A stretch of DNA of 7,785 nt from positions 1-7,785 of the forward strand of contig JBBQKP010000163.1 in the NCBI GenBank assembly GCA_038326995.1, read 5' to 3'. This document shows positions 1-6,112 of this stretch, one piece after another. Under the pieces are notes generated by a model. The model saw only the letters and a list, made by a program, of their open reading frames with translations, was not told the DNA's origin and did no database searches. Positions within the stretch are counted from its first letter, which is position 1. Every line of letters starts with the position of its first letter. A program made the position numbers and the translations under genes. Origin of the DNA: JBBQKP01 sp038326995. GTDB taxonomy: Bacteria; Planctomycetota; Phycisphaerae; Tepidisphaerales; Tepidisphaeraceae.

Positions 1-1191
1 GGGACGGGTGGCAGGACGGGTGGAGGGAGCCACGTCTTTGGACATTTCCGGATCGACCGGCGAGGCAGGGCGGGCGCGTTGCAATCCGTTGACAATGACG
101 CGGTCGGATTCGGTCAGGCCCGAATCGATTCGACGCTGACCTTCGAAGACGGGCCCGACTTCGACATTGCGACGCTCGACGATGTTCTTGTCGTTGACAA
201 TAAAAACATATCGCCCGGCCTGATCTAACATGACGGCGACGTCTGGTAGGAGCATCGCCTGACGCAGCCCGACGATGGCTTTGATTCGTGCGCTAAGTCC
301 GGGAACCAGTGCGCTGTCGGCGTTGTCGAAGATGGCCTCGATGGCGACGGTCGCGGTCTGCGGGTCGACGACGTTCTCGGCGCGAAAGTATTCGCCTGTG
401 AACGGGTAGTCCGTGCCGTCGCCTACGCCCATGAGCACGACGAGCCCCGGCCTGCCGTCTTCGCCGGGGCGTCGGTTGAGTGCTGCGCCGCGAAGCTTGA
501 GCATTGTGTTTTCGGAGATGTTGTAGCGGGCGTAAATTTTGCGATCGTCGACAAGCGTCGCCAGGAGCTGGCCGACGTCGATCAGTTCACCGACCTCGGG
601 CAGGTCGATACTCAGGCGGCCGTCGATGGGGGCGATGACTTTGGTGTACTCAAGATTGAGCTGAGCCTCACGAAGACGTGCCCCGGCGAGATCGAGCTGC
701 GCCTGCTGATTGTCACGCTCTGCCTGCGCTTGATCGACTTCCAGCTTCGTGCCGGCATTCCGCTCGAACGTCTGCGTCCGCTGCTGCAGCGTGACATCCG
801 CCAGGCGAAGCTGTGCATCTGCACTGGCGACCTGTGCGACCGCCTGTTTTTCCTGCGCTTCAAACGGCTGCGCGTCGATGGTGAAGAGGACGTCGCCTTG
901 TTTCACGCGGCGGCCGCCTTCGACGTTTTTTGACGCGATGAACCCACGCACGCGGGCTCGAAGATCGACCGTCTCGATCGCCCGGGTTTGGCCGGTGAAG
1001 AGAAGCGTTTCTTCAATCTCTTTCATGACTGGATGTGCGACTGTGACCTTCGGCGGCGCGGGTGGGGCGGGCGGAGGCGGGCTTTTCGTGCAACCAATCA
1101 CCGATAGCAGAAACATCAAGAAGACGGGCCCCACGCAAGTTCGCACGACTGGATTGAACGACGCAGGCGTGTTGAACCCGTTTTGAATCAT
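1..1191 (-). CDS. RND efflux periplasmic adaptor (membrane fusion protein) lipoprotein, 3' end cut by window
   Basis: This is the periplasmic adaptor of an AcrA/MexA-type tripartite efflux pump, which links an inner-membrane RND transporter to an outer-membrane channel. All 397 codons from the ATG at 1191 to the left edge are open. The order is typical: hydrophobic signal with lipobox VIGC (lipidated Cys34), Pro-rich linker (about 38-47), first lipoyl/barrel half (about 65-105), Gln/Ala-rich alpha-hairpin (about 108-180), second lipoyl half with the hallmark YTKVIAPIDGRLS (182-194), beta-barrel (about 215-305) and membrane-proximal domain ending near SDRVIVNGLQ. The last residues are a low-complexity Thr-Arg-Pro-Ala tail, so little is missing. 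GTG at 1146 is an alternative start giving a compact lipoprotein signal of 18 residues before the Cys; the ATG is preferred because of the promoter position. Neither start has a Shine-Dalgarno. The partner transporter is presumably downstream, outside the window. The family call is secure; the substrate is unknown. Confidence 0.93.
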   Translation of the reverse strand, partial: MIQNGFNTPASFNPVVRTCVGPVFLMFLLSVIGCTKSPPPPAPPAPPKVTVAHPVMKEIEETLLFTGQTRAIETVDLRARVRGFIASKNVEGGRRVKQGDVLFTIDAQPFEAQEKQAVAQVASADAQLRLADVTLQQRTQTFERNAGTKLEVDQAQAERDNQQAQLDLAGARLREAQLNLEYTKVIAPIDGRLSIDLPEVGELIDVGQLLATLVDDRKIYARYNISENTMLKLRGAALNRRPGEDGRPGLVVLMGVGDGTDYPFTGEYFRAENVVDPQTATVAIEAIFDNADSALVPGLSARIKAIVGLRQAMLLPDVAVMLDQAGRYVFIVNDKNIVERRNVEVGPVFEGQRRIDSGLTESDRVIVNGLQRARPASPVDPEMSKDVAPSTRPATRP

Positions 1192-1197
1192 GAAGCG

Positions 1198-1226
1198 ATT
1201 AGATTCTTACGAAGAAGCCGTGTCAA
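1198..1226 (-). promoter_or_regulatory. Sigma-70-type promoter of the efflux adaptor gene, probably leaderless
   Basis: On the minus strand, a perfect -35 TTGACA (1226-1221) is followed by a 17-base spacer and the -10 TCTAAT (1203-1198, five of six consensus bases). Six bases separate the -10 from the ATG at 1191, so the usual +1 position is the A of the start codon. This predicts a leaderless mRNA, consistent with no Shine-Dalgarno upstream. If translation starts at GTG 1146 instead, the leader would be 45 bases. The match is seen directly; activity is inferred. Confidence 0.6.
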
Positions 1227-1356
1227 TCAGGACATTTAGGTGAACATCGAACTATTTTGCGATTCTTTGGAGCTTGAGCTTTGTGAGTTCGCGGACGATG
1301 CATCTGCCACAGAAGTCTTCCGCGCGGCTCAACGATCGTCAGCTAAACACGCTCGA

Positions 1357-1376
1357 AATGGGATTAAATTCCCATT
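1357..1376. repeat. Inverted repeat AATGGGA-N6-TCCCATT, possible operator
   Basis: Two perfect 7-base arms (1357-1363 and 1370-1376) flank the AT-only hexamer TTAAAT. The site lies about 300 bases before groEL1 and 166 bases before the adaptor start. It is not followed by a T-run, so it is unlikely to be a terminator. A dimeric regulator site is possible, but no family is recognised. Confidence 0.4.
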
Positions 1377-1486
1377 GCTGTGACGGACTTCATATAGATG
1401 GTAACTCGTGTGAAATCAGAATAGCCTCGGCCTGCCAACCTGGCACGGCGGGCAAACGGAACGCGGGTCAATGCGGTGGAATCCTG

Positions 1487-1510
1487 CTGTCACACTGGCT
1501 GTCACAGTGG
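1487..1510. repeat. Tandem 12-mer repeat CTGTCACA(C/G)TGG
   Basis: Two directly adjacent 12-base copies, CTGTCACACTGG and CTGTCACAGTGG, differ at one base. The second copy also contains the interrupted palindrome CTGT-C-ACAG. The pair lies about 70-120 bases upstream of the likely groEL1 promoter elements, where an activator or repressor could bind. A binding role is inference; a chance duplication is also possible. Confidence 0.45.
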
Positions 1511-1580
1511 CAACCCGGGCTCATCATGGCGGGGCATTGCGATTGTAGAGTCATTTTTGACATCAGTTTATGAATAGGGA

Positions 1581-1609
1581 TTGGACTCGGCACGCTGGTT
1601 GCTTGTAAT
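1581..1609 (+). promoter_or_regulatory. Possible groEL1 promoter
   Basis: TTGGAC (1581-1586) and TGTAAT (1604-1609, five of six -10 consensus bases) are separated by 17 bases, predicting transcription from about 1616 and a leader of roughly 58 bases. The -35 is weak (three of six). A perfect TTGACA 24 bases upstream has no matching -10 at normal spacing. I see no sigma-32-like CCCCAT-type -10. Confidence 0.3.
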
Positions 1610-1673
1610 GATCGGGCGAAGTCCCCGCCCGGTCTCAGCATTTCACAAAACATTTCATTCGGAGAACCCCCAC

Positions 1674-3326
1674 ATGGCAGCAAAAGTCCTTTCATTCGAC
1701 GCCGAAGCACGCAAGAGCCTGCTCGAAGGCGTTTCCAAGCTCGCCGCGGCGGTCAAGGTCACGCTCGGGCCCAAGGGGAAGAATGCGGTCATCGACAAGG
1801 GTTGGGGCAGCCCGACTGTGACGAAGGACGGCGTGACTGTTGCCGAGGAGATTGAGTTGAAGGATCGTTTTCAGAACATTGGTGCGAAGCTCGTGAAGGA
1901 AGCCGCCAGCAAGACCAGCGATGTCGCCGGCGACGGCACGACGACCGCGACCGTTCTGGCCGAGGCGATTTTCAAGGAAGGGTATCGAGCGGTCACCGCG
2001 GGTTCTGATGCGATGGCGCTGGCCCGTGGCATTCGCAAGGCAGTTACTGCGGTCGTCGCAGACCTCAAGAAGCAGAGCAAGCCGATCAACGTGACTAAGA
2101 AGGACGACATCGCGAATGTCGCTGCGATCAGTGCGAACAACGATCATGAGATCGGCCAGATCATGGCCGACGCGTTTCTGAAGGTGGGCAAAGACGGCGT
2201 GATCACGGTCGAAGAAGGCAAATCACTCGATACGCACGTCGATGTTGTTGAGGGCATGCAGTTTGATCGCGGCTATCTTTCGCCCAACTTTGTTACCAAT
2301 CCCGACAACATGTCGGTCGTACTCGAAAAAGCATTCGTCCTGATCTTCGAAGACAAGATCAGCAGCGCGAACAAGCTGGTTCCGCTTCTGGAAAAGATTC
2401 AGAAGTCGAAGAAGCCGCTGCTGATCATCGCCGAAGATGTGGAATCAGAGGCACTGGCGACCTTGGTCGTCAACAAGCTGCGTGGCATTTTGAATGTGGC
2501 CGCGGTAAAGGCGCCAGGCTACGGCGATCGCCGCCGTGCGATGCTGGAAGACATCGCGGTTCTTACAGGCGCACGCCCGATCATGAAGGACCTGGGCATC
2601 GAGCTTGATAAGGTCGAGCTGACTGACCTTGGCCAGGCGAAGAAGATTGAGATCAGCAACGATAATACGACGATCATCGAAGGCGCCGGCGAGTCGAAGG
2701 CGATTCAGGCGCGTATCGCGCAGATTCGCCGCGAGATCGAAGTGACCACGAGCGACTACGATCGCGAGAAATTGCAGGAGCGTCTGGCGAAGCTTGCTGG
2801 CGGCGTAGCACAGGTGAACGTCGGCGCGGCCACCGAAACTGAAATGAAAGAGAAGAAGGCGCGCATCGAAGACGCGCTGCAGGCGACCCGCGCCGCGATC
2901 GAAGAAGGCGTCGTCGCTGGCGGCGGAACGGCCATGATCCAGGCAATCCACTCCATCAACGGAGGAAGCAATCTCGACGTCGAAGGCGACGAGGCGCAGG
3001 GTGTGAAAATCGTTCGCAACGCGCTGACCGCGCCTCTGCGTCAGATCGCTGAGAATGCAGGCGTTTCAGGCTCGGTCGTCGTCAGGCAAGTCATGGAGGC
3101 GAAGGACGGCATCGGCTACAACGCGCTGACGGGCGAGTACGTTGACATGATCAAAGCGGGCATACTCACGCCGACGAAGGTCGAGCGGTCTGCCCTGCAG
3201 AACGCGGCCGAGGTCGCGGTGCTTCTGCTCACCACCGACTGCATCGTCGTCGAAGCGCCCAAGAAGTCCGGCAAGGGTGGGCACGATCATGGCCACGACC
3301 ACGAAGGCATGGACGACATGATGTGA
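1674..3326 (+). CDS. groEL1: Chaperonin GroEL, paralogue 1 (divergent, His-rich tail)
   Basis: This cytoplasmic 60-kDa chaperonin subunit (550 aa) would form the double-ring folding cage that works with GroES and ATP. The start is ATG 1674 because GGAG lies 9 bases upstream and the protein then begins MAAKVLSFD like the family; an in-frame TTG at 1581 would add 31 unrelated residues. The equatorial nucleotide motifs TLGP (30-33), K51/D52 and GDGTTTATV (86-94) are present, and D400 matches the catalytic Asp398 of E. coli. Compared by eye with E. coli, the apical Tyr203 is Asn205, the ribose-contacting Asp495 is Thr499, Ala481 is Leu485 and Arg58 is Glu58. The C-terminus is not a plain GGM repeat but ends in His/Asp-alternating residues (537-543) and then MDDMM. 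No terminator follows, so transcription may continue into the DUF4160 gene. The identity is certain; a specialised role is inferred. Confidence 0.97.
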   Translation: MAAKVLSFDAEARKSLLEGVSKLAAAVKVTLGPKGKNAVIDKGWGSPTVTKDGVTVAEEIELKDRFQNIGAKLVKEAASKTSDVAGDGTTTATVLAEAIFKEGYRAVTAGSDAMALARGIRKAVTAVVADLKKQSKPINVTKKDDIANVAAISANNDHEIGQIMADAFLKVGKDGVITVEEGKSLDTHVDVVEGMQFDRGYLSPNFVTNPDNMSVVLEKAFVLIFEDKISSANKLVPLLEKIQKSKKPLLIIAEDVESEALATLVVNKLRGILNVAAVKAPGYGDRRRAMLEDIAVLTGARPIMKDLGIELDKVELTDLGQAKKIEISNDNTTIIEGAGESKAIQARIAQIRREIEVTTSDYDREKLQERLAKLAGGVAQVNVGAATETEMKEKKARIEDALQATRAAIEEGVVAGGGTAMIQAIHSINGGSNLDVEGDEAQGVKIVRNALTAPLRQIAENAGVSGSVVVRQVMEAKDGIGYNALTGEYVDMIKAGILTPTKVERSALQNAAEVAVLLLTTDCIVVEAPKKSGKGGHDHGHDHEGMDDMM

Positions 3327-3406
3327 TTCTCGTCGTCAAAAGGTGATAAAGACCGATTAGACGTAAATTAGATAGAGTGAGATATATAAGGCATGATGGT
3401 GATACA

Positions 3407-3646
3407 ATGCCCGTGATTCTTCGAATAGGCCCGTACAGGTTCTTATTCTATAGTCTCGACCATGATGAGCCTGTTCATGTTCACGTAAAGCGCGAGTCGT
3501 TTGAGGCCAAAGTATGGATCGAACCGGCAATCAGGCTCGCAAGACAGCGTGGTTTTTCGAATCATGAAATCAACATCGTTCTTCGGCTGGTTCGCGAGAA
3601 CAGAGATAAATTAGTGGAGGCGTGGCATGAGTATTTTGATCGATGA
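3407..3646 (+). CDS. DUF4160 family small protein
   Basis: This small protein of 79 aa begins MPVILRIGPYRFLFYSLDHDEPVHVHV and continues with an EAKVWIEP strand and a helix with GFSNHEINIVLRLV, ending EAWHEYF. The acidic-Pro-HVHV core, the AK-W-EP strand and the C-terminal LVxEW-like helix are what I know of DUF4160, whose length is usually about 75-90 aa. ATG 3407 is chosen because family members start at MPxI; an in-frame GTG at 3377 would add 10 residues. A weak GGTG lies 5 bases before the ATG. Its last 20 bases overlap the DUF2442 gene, so the two are co-translated. Members are often paired with DUF2442 and have been suspected to be toxin-antitoxin-like, but I know of no established activity. 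The row 3361-3420 around its start has 22 G+C of 60, against 39 of 60 in a groEL2 row (5701-5760), suggesting separate acquisition. Confidence 0.85.
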   Translation: MPVILRIGPYRFLFYSLDHDEPVHVHVKRESFEAKVWIEPAIRLARQRGFSNHEINIVLRLVRENRDKLVEAWHEYFDR

Positions 3647-3998
3647 CGAGAGGCTCAACACTCGAGCAAAGTCTGTAAATGTGACCTCCAGCACATTGAC
3701 TGTCGAGCTCGAAGACGGTCGTTCGGTGTCTACCCCACTCGCTTGGTATCCACGCCTCGAGAATGGAACAATGAAAGAACGTCGGAATTTCGAAATTGGC
3801 CATTTCGGTATCCATTGGCCGGATCTTGACGAAGATTTGAGTATCCGAGGGCTGCTGTTAGGACATCAATCAGGTGAGAACTCAAACTCGCTGCAACGAT
3901 GGCTTGAAACTCGCAAGAAAGGGAAGTTGGTAAAAGTAACATCTGTTCCCTTGCCGAAATGGGCGGCGGTAAAATCGAAAGAATCGACTAAAACATAA
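3627..3998 (+). CDS. DUF2442 family protein, partner of DUF4160
   Basis: This 123-aa protein has the DUF2442 pattern near its middle: VELEDGRSVSTPLAWYPRL (about 26-44), an Arg-Arg-Asn-Phe-Glu-Ile segment, then GIHWPDLDEDLSIRGLLLG (about 61-79). This is a small beta-rich domain known from structures such as the N-terminal domain of NE0471. The C-terminal 40 or so residues are basic, Lys/Ser/Thr-rich and of no recognised fold; they could be a nucleic-acid-binding or disordered tail. ATG 3627 has a strong GGAGG 6 bases upstream, the best Shine-Dalgarno in the window, and lies inside the end of the DUF4160 gene in another frame. The strong coupled translation fits an antitoxin-like role, but this is inference. 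No terminator follows; groES begins 83 bases on. Confidence 0.85.
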   Translation: MSILIDDERLNTRAKSVNVTSSTLTVELEDGRSVSTPLAWYPRLENGTMKERRNFEIGHFGIHWPDLDEDLSIRGLLLGHQSGENSNSLQRWLETRKKGKLVKVTSVPLPKWAAVKSKESTKT

Positions 3999-4055
3999 CA
4001 TTTCTCCCACTTCTTGTTTCCCCTGATCTCCGAATTGACTTTCAAACAGAACATT

Positions 4056-4081
4056 CCCCCCAACCCCCCTCCAATATATAA
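4056..4081 (+). promoter_or_regulatory. Unusual groES leader: C6-AA-C6-TCC then ATATATAA
   Basis: Directly before the groES ATG lies CCCCCCAACCCCCCTCC (4056-4072) and then the AT-only ATATATAA (4074-4081). There is no purine-rich Shine-Dalgarno; the tract instead resembles the CCUCC anti-Shine-Dalgarno of 16S rRNA. TTGACT at 4035-4040 looks like a -35, but TATATA (4075-4080) is 34 bases away, so no normal promoter can be drawn. Translation probably relies on an unstructured AU-rich start region or on coupling. Confidence 0.4.
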
Positions 4082-4369
4082 ATGAAGCTTAAACCCCTCG
4101 CAGACCGTGTCGTTGTTCAGCAAGCCGCAGCCGAAGTGAAGACCGCCTCTGGCATTCTTCTTCCCGACTCGGCCAAGGAAAAGCCGACCAAGGGCAAGGT
4201 CCTCGCCGTCGGGCCGGGCAAGATCGATGATTCGGGCAAGCGAGGCGAAGTGGGCGTGCGCGTCAACGACGTCGTGTACTACGGCAAATACTCGGGCACC
4301 GAGGTCGAACTCGACGGCCAGAAGTTCGTACTCCTTCGCGAGTCGGACATCCTTGGCGTGCTCGAATAA
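4082..4369 (+). CDS. groES: Co-chaperonin GroES
   Basis: This is the 10-kDa lid of the chaperonin (95 aa, normal length), which forms a heptameric cap on the GroEL ring in the cytoplasm. The N-terminal KLKPLADRVVV and the C-terminal FVLLRESDILGVLE are family hallmarks. The mobile loop around residues 17-33 includes the hydrophobic tripeptide GIL (24-26) that docks onto GroEL apical domains. VLAVGPGK and the DVVYYGKYSGTEVELDGQKF strand region complete the beta-barrel. It is the only groES in the window and is followed 89 bases later by groEL2 with no terminator, so the two are very likely co-transcribed. It may serve both GroEL paralogues. Confidence 0.97.
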   Translation: MKLKPLADRVVVQQAAAEVKTASGILLPDSAKEKPTKGKVLAVGPGKIDDSGKRGEVGVRVNDVVYYGKYSGTEVELDGQKFVLLRESDILGVLE

Positions 4370-4458
4370 GAACGCGATTAGAAACACGTCGGTTCAGCCA
4401 ACCATTCAGTTCTCAATTTTCAATAACATAGTCAGCAACAAATACCCCGGAGCCTCCC

Positions 4459-6087
4459 ATGTCAGCCAAGCAAATGTCGTTCAACAATGAAGCCCGCCAG
4501 CACATCGCAGTGGGCTTGTCGAAGCTCGCGCGTGCAGTCAAAGCGACCCTGGGGCCGCGCGGTCGAAATGTTATTTTGAGCAAGTCCTACGGCTCGCCAC
4601 GCGTCACCAAGGACGGCGTCACCGTCGCCAAGGAAGTCGAACTTCCGCAGCCGTTCGAAAACATGGGCGCCAAGCTCATCAACACCGTCGCCAGCAAGAC
4701 CGGCGACGTCGCGGGTGACGGCACGACGACCGCAACCGTCCTGGCGGAGGCGATCTTCCTCGAGGGGCTCAAATACACCACAGTGGGCGTGAATACCGTC
4801 GCCATCCAGCGCGGCATTACCGCCGCCGCCAATGTCGCGGTCGAAGCAATCACCGCACTGAGCCGCAAAGTCAAAGGCCGTGACGACTACCGCAAGATCG
4901 CGACCATCAGCGCCAACGGCGACGCCCACATCGGCGAGCTTCTGGCGCAGGCGATGGAGAAGGTCGGCAAGGAAGGCGTCATCACCGTCGATGAAGGCAA
5001 GGGCACGACCAGTGAACTCGAATACACCGAAGGCATGCAGTTCGACAAGGGCTATCTCTCGCCTTACTTCATGACCAACGCCAAGACGCTCGAAGCCGAG
5101 CTCGAGAACGCATACATCCTTCTTTATGAGAAAAAGATCAGCAATCTCGCCGAGCTTTTGCCACTGCTGAACAAGGTCGTCACATCGTCCAAGCCGCTGC
5201 TCATCGTCGCTGAAGACGTGGACAGCGAAGCCCTTGCGGCACTCGTGGTGAATAAGCTTCGCGGCGTGTTGAACGTCGTCGCGGTCAAGGCCCCCGGTTT
5301 CGGCGACCGCCGCAAGGCGATCATGGGCGATCTCGCAGTTCTGACCAACGCCACTTTCGTCAGCGAAGATCTGGGCGTTAAGCTTGAGAACATCGAGATC
5401 GAACACCTGGGCACAGCCCGTCGAATCATCATCGGCAAGGAAAACACCCTCGTTGTCGAAGGTTCAGGCAAGAAGAAGGACGTCGAAGCCCGGTGTGATC
5501 AGATTCGCATGCAGATCGAATCGACCACCAGCGACTACGACCGCGAAAAACTTCAGGAGCGCCTGGCGAAGCTCACGGGCGGCGTCGCGATCGTCCGCGC
5601 CGGTGCGACGACCGAAACCGAAATGAAAGAGCGTAAAGATCTCATCGACGATGCGTATCACGCGACCAAGGCCGCGGCGGAAGACGGTATTGTCCCCGGC
5701 GGCGGCGTGGCGTTCCTGCGTGCAATCGCCGCGGTCGATCTCGCTGCCAAAAAGGTCAAGGGCGACGAGCAGCTCGGCTATAAGATCGTGGCTCAGGCCC
5801 TGCGTGCCCCGGCCCGGCAGATCGCCGACAATGCTGGTGAAGACGGCGAAGTCGTCGTCGCCAAGATTCTGGAAAGCAGCAAGGAAGGTTTCGGCTACAA
5901 CGCCGCGACCGCCGAGTTCGGCGACCTGTACTCCATGGGCGTCATCGATCCCGCGAAGGTCGCCAAGACCGCGTTGCTCAATGCCGCTAGTGTCTCGGGT
6001 CTGGCACTCACCACCGACGTGCTCATCACCGAGTACAAGGAACAGGACGGCAAGGCACAGAACGCCGTCGCCGGTGCGGTCGTCTAA
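4459..6087 (+). CDS. groEL2: Chaperonin GroEL, paralogue 2 (canonical residues, no GGM tail)
   Basis: This is the second 60-kDa chaperonin subunit (542 aa), directly after groES as in the standard groESL operon. ATG 4459 has GGAG 6 bases upstream. Residue numbering stays level with E. coli GroEL through most of the protein, and the key residues are in place: TLGP (30-33), D52, D87 in GDGTTTATV, D398, Tyr203 in the apical SPYF, and the Asp of VIDPAK (497) corresponding to Asp495. The apical LLPLL and ALAALVVN groove residues are retained. Arg197 is Lys197 and Arg395 is Leu395, both positions of allosteric salt bridges in E. coli. The protein ends QNAVAGAVV with no Gly-Gly-Met repeat. Codons end in C more uniformly than in groEL1, suggesting higher expression. 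This is probably the housekeeping chaperonin. Confidence 0.97.
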   Translation: MSAKQMSFNNEARQHIAVGLSKLARAVKATLGPRGRNVILSKSYGSPRVTKDGVTVAKEVELPQPFENMGAKLINTVASKTGDVAGDGTTTATVLAEAIFLEGLKYTTVGVNTVAIQRGITAAANVAVEAITALSRKVKGRDDYRKIATISANGDAHIGELLAQAMEKVGKEGVITVDEGKGTTSELEYTEGMQFDKGYLSPYFMTNAKTLEAELENAYILLYEKKISNLAELLPLLNKVVTSSKPLLIVAEDVDSEALAALVVNKLRGVLNVVAVKAPGFGDRRKAIMGDLAVLTNATFVSEDLGVKLENIEIEHLGTARRIIIGKENTLVVEGSGKKKDVEARCDQIRMQIESTTSDYDREKLQERLAKLTGGVAIVRAGATTETEMKERKDLIDDAYHATKAAAEDGIVPGGGVAFLRAIAAVDLAAKKVKGDEQLGYKIVAQALRAPARQIADNAGEDGEVVVAKILESSKEGFGYNAATAEFGDLYSMGVIDPAKVAKTALLNAASVSGLALTTDVLITEYKEQDGKAQNAVAGAVV

Positions 6088-6112
6088 AGCCTGGCAGTCG
6101 GCCTCAGATATT

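Larger units (their letters stand above)
1192..1673. other. Divergent intergenic region between efflux adaptor and groEL1
   Basis: This stretch of about 480 bases has no convincing gene. It carries the adaptor promoter at its left end, an inverted repeat at 1357-1376, a small inverted repeat TGCCA-N3-TGGCA (1433-1445), a tandem 12-mer at 1487-1510, a free-standing TTGACA at 1557-1562 with no good -10 at the right distance, and a possible groEL1 promoter at 1581-1609. I looked for the HrcA operator CIRCE (TTAGCACTC-N9-GAGTGCTAA) on both strands and saw no match. No hairpin followed by a T-run was found. Confidence 0.6.

Noticed and set aside
749..1186. + strand reading frames within 730-1186
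   Set aside because: They are shadows of the efflux adaptor, whose minus-strand frame is open for 397 codons with clear domain motifs.
1274..1573. A 99-codon + strand reading frame in the intergenic region before groEL1
   Set aside because: It starts at TTG without a Shine-Dalgarno, its product has no recognisable motif, is rich in Cys and His from chance repeats, and it runs through the inverted and tandem repeats.
1557..1586. TTGACA at 1557-1562 as the groEL1 -35
   Set aside because: No acceptable -10 lies 15-19 bases downstream; TATGAA at 1569 is only 6 bases away.
1581..1673. In-frame TTG start extending groEL1 by 31 residues
   Set aside because: The extension is unlike any GroEL N-terminus; ATG 1674 has a well-placed GGAG and gives the family start.
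3866..4387. Minus-strand 173-codon frame opposite groES, with GGAGG followed by an ATG in the G-rich tract
   Set aside because: The GGAGG is the complement of the groES C-tract, and the frame is mostly antisense to groES and the DUF2442 gene with no recognisable domain.
4462..5406. Long (314-codon) antisense reading frame opposite groEL2
   Set aside because: Its composition mirrors the codon bias of groEL2 and the protein shows no family motif; long antisense frames are common opposite conserved GC-rich genes. The similar antisense frames opposite groEL1, dnaJ and the end of groEL2 were rejected for the same reason.
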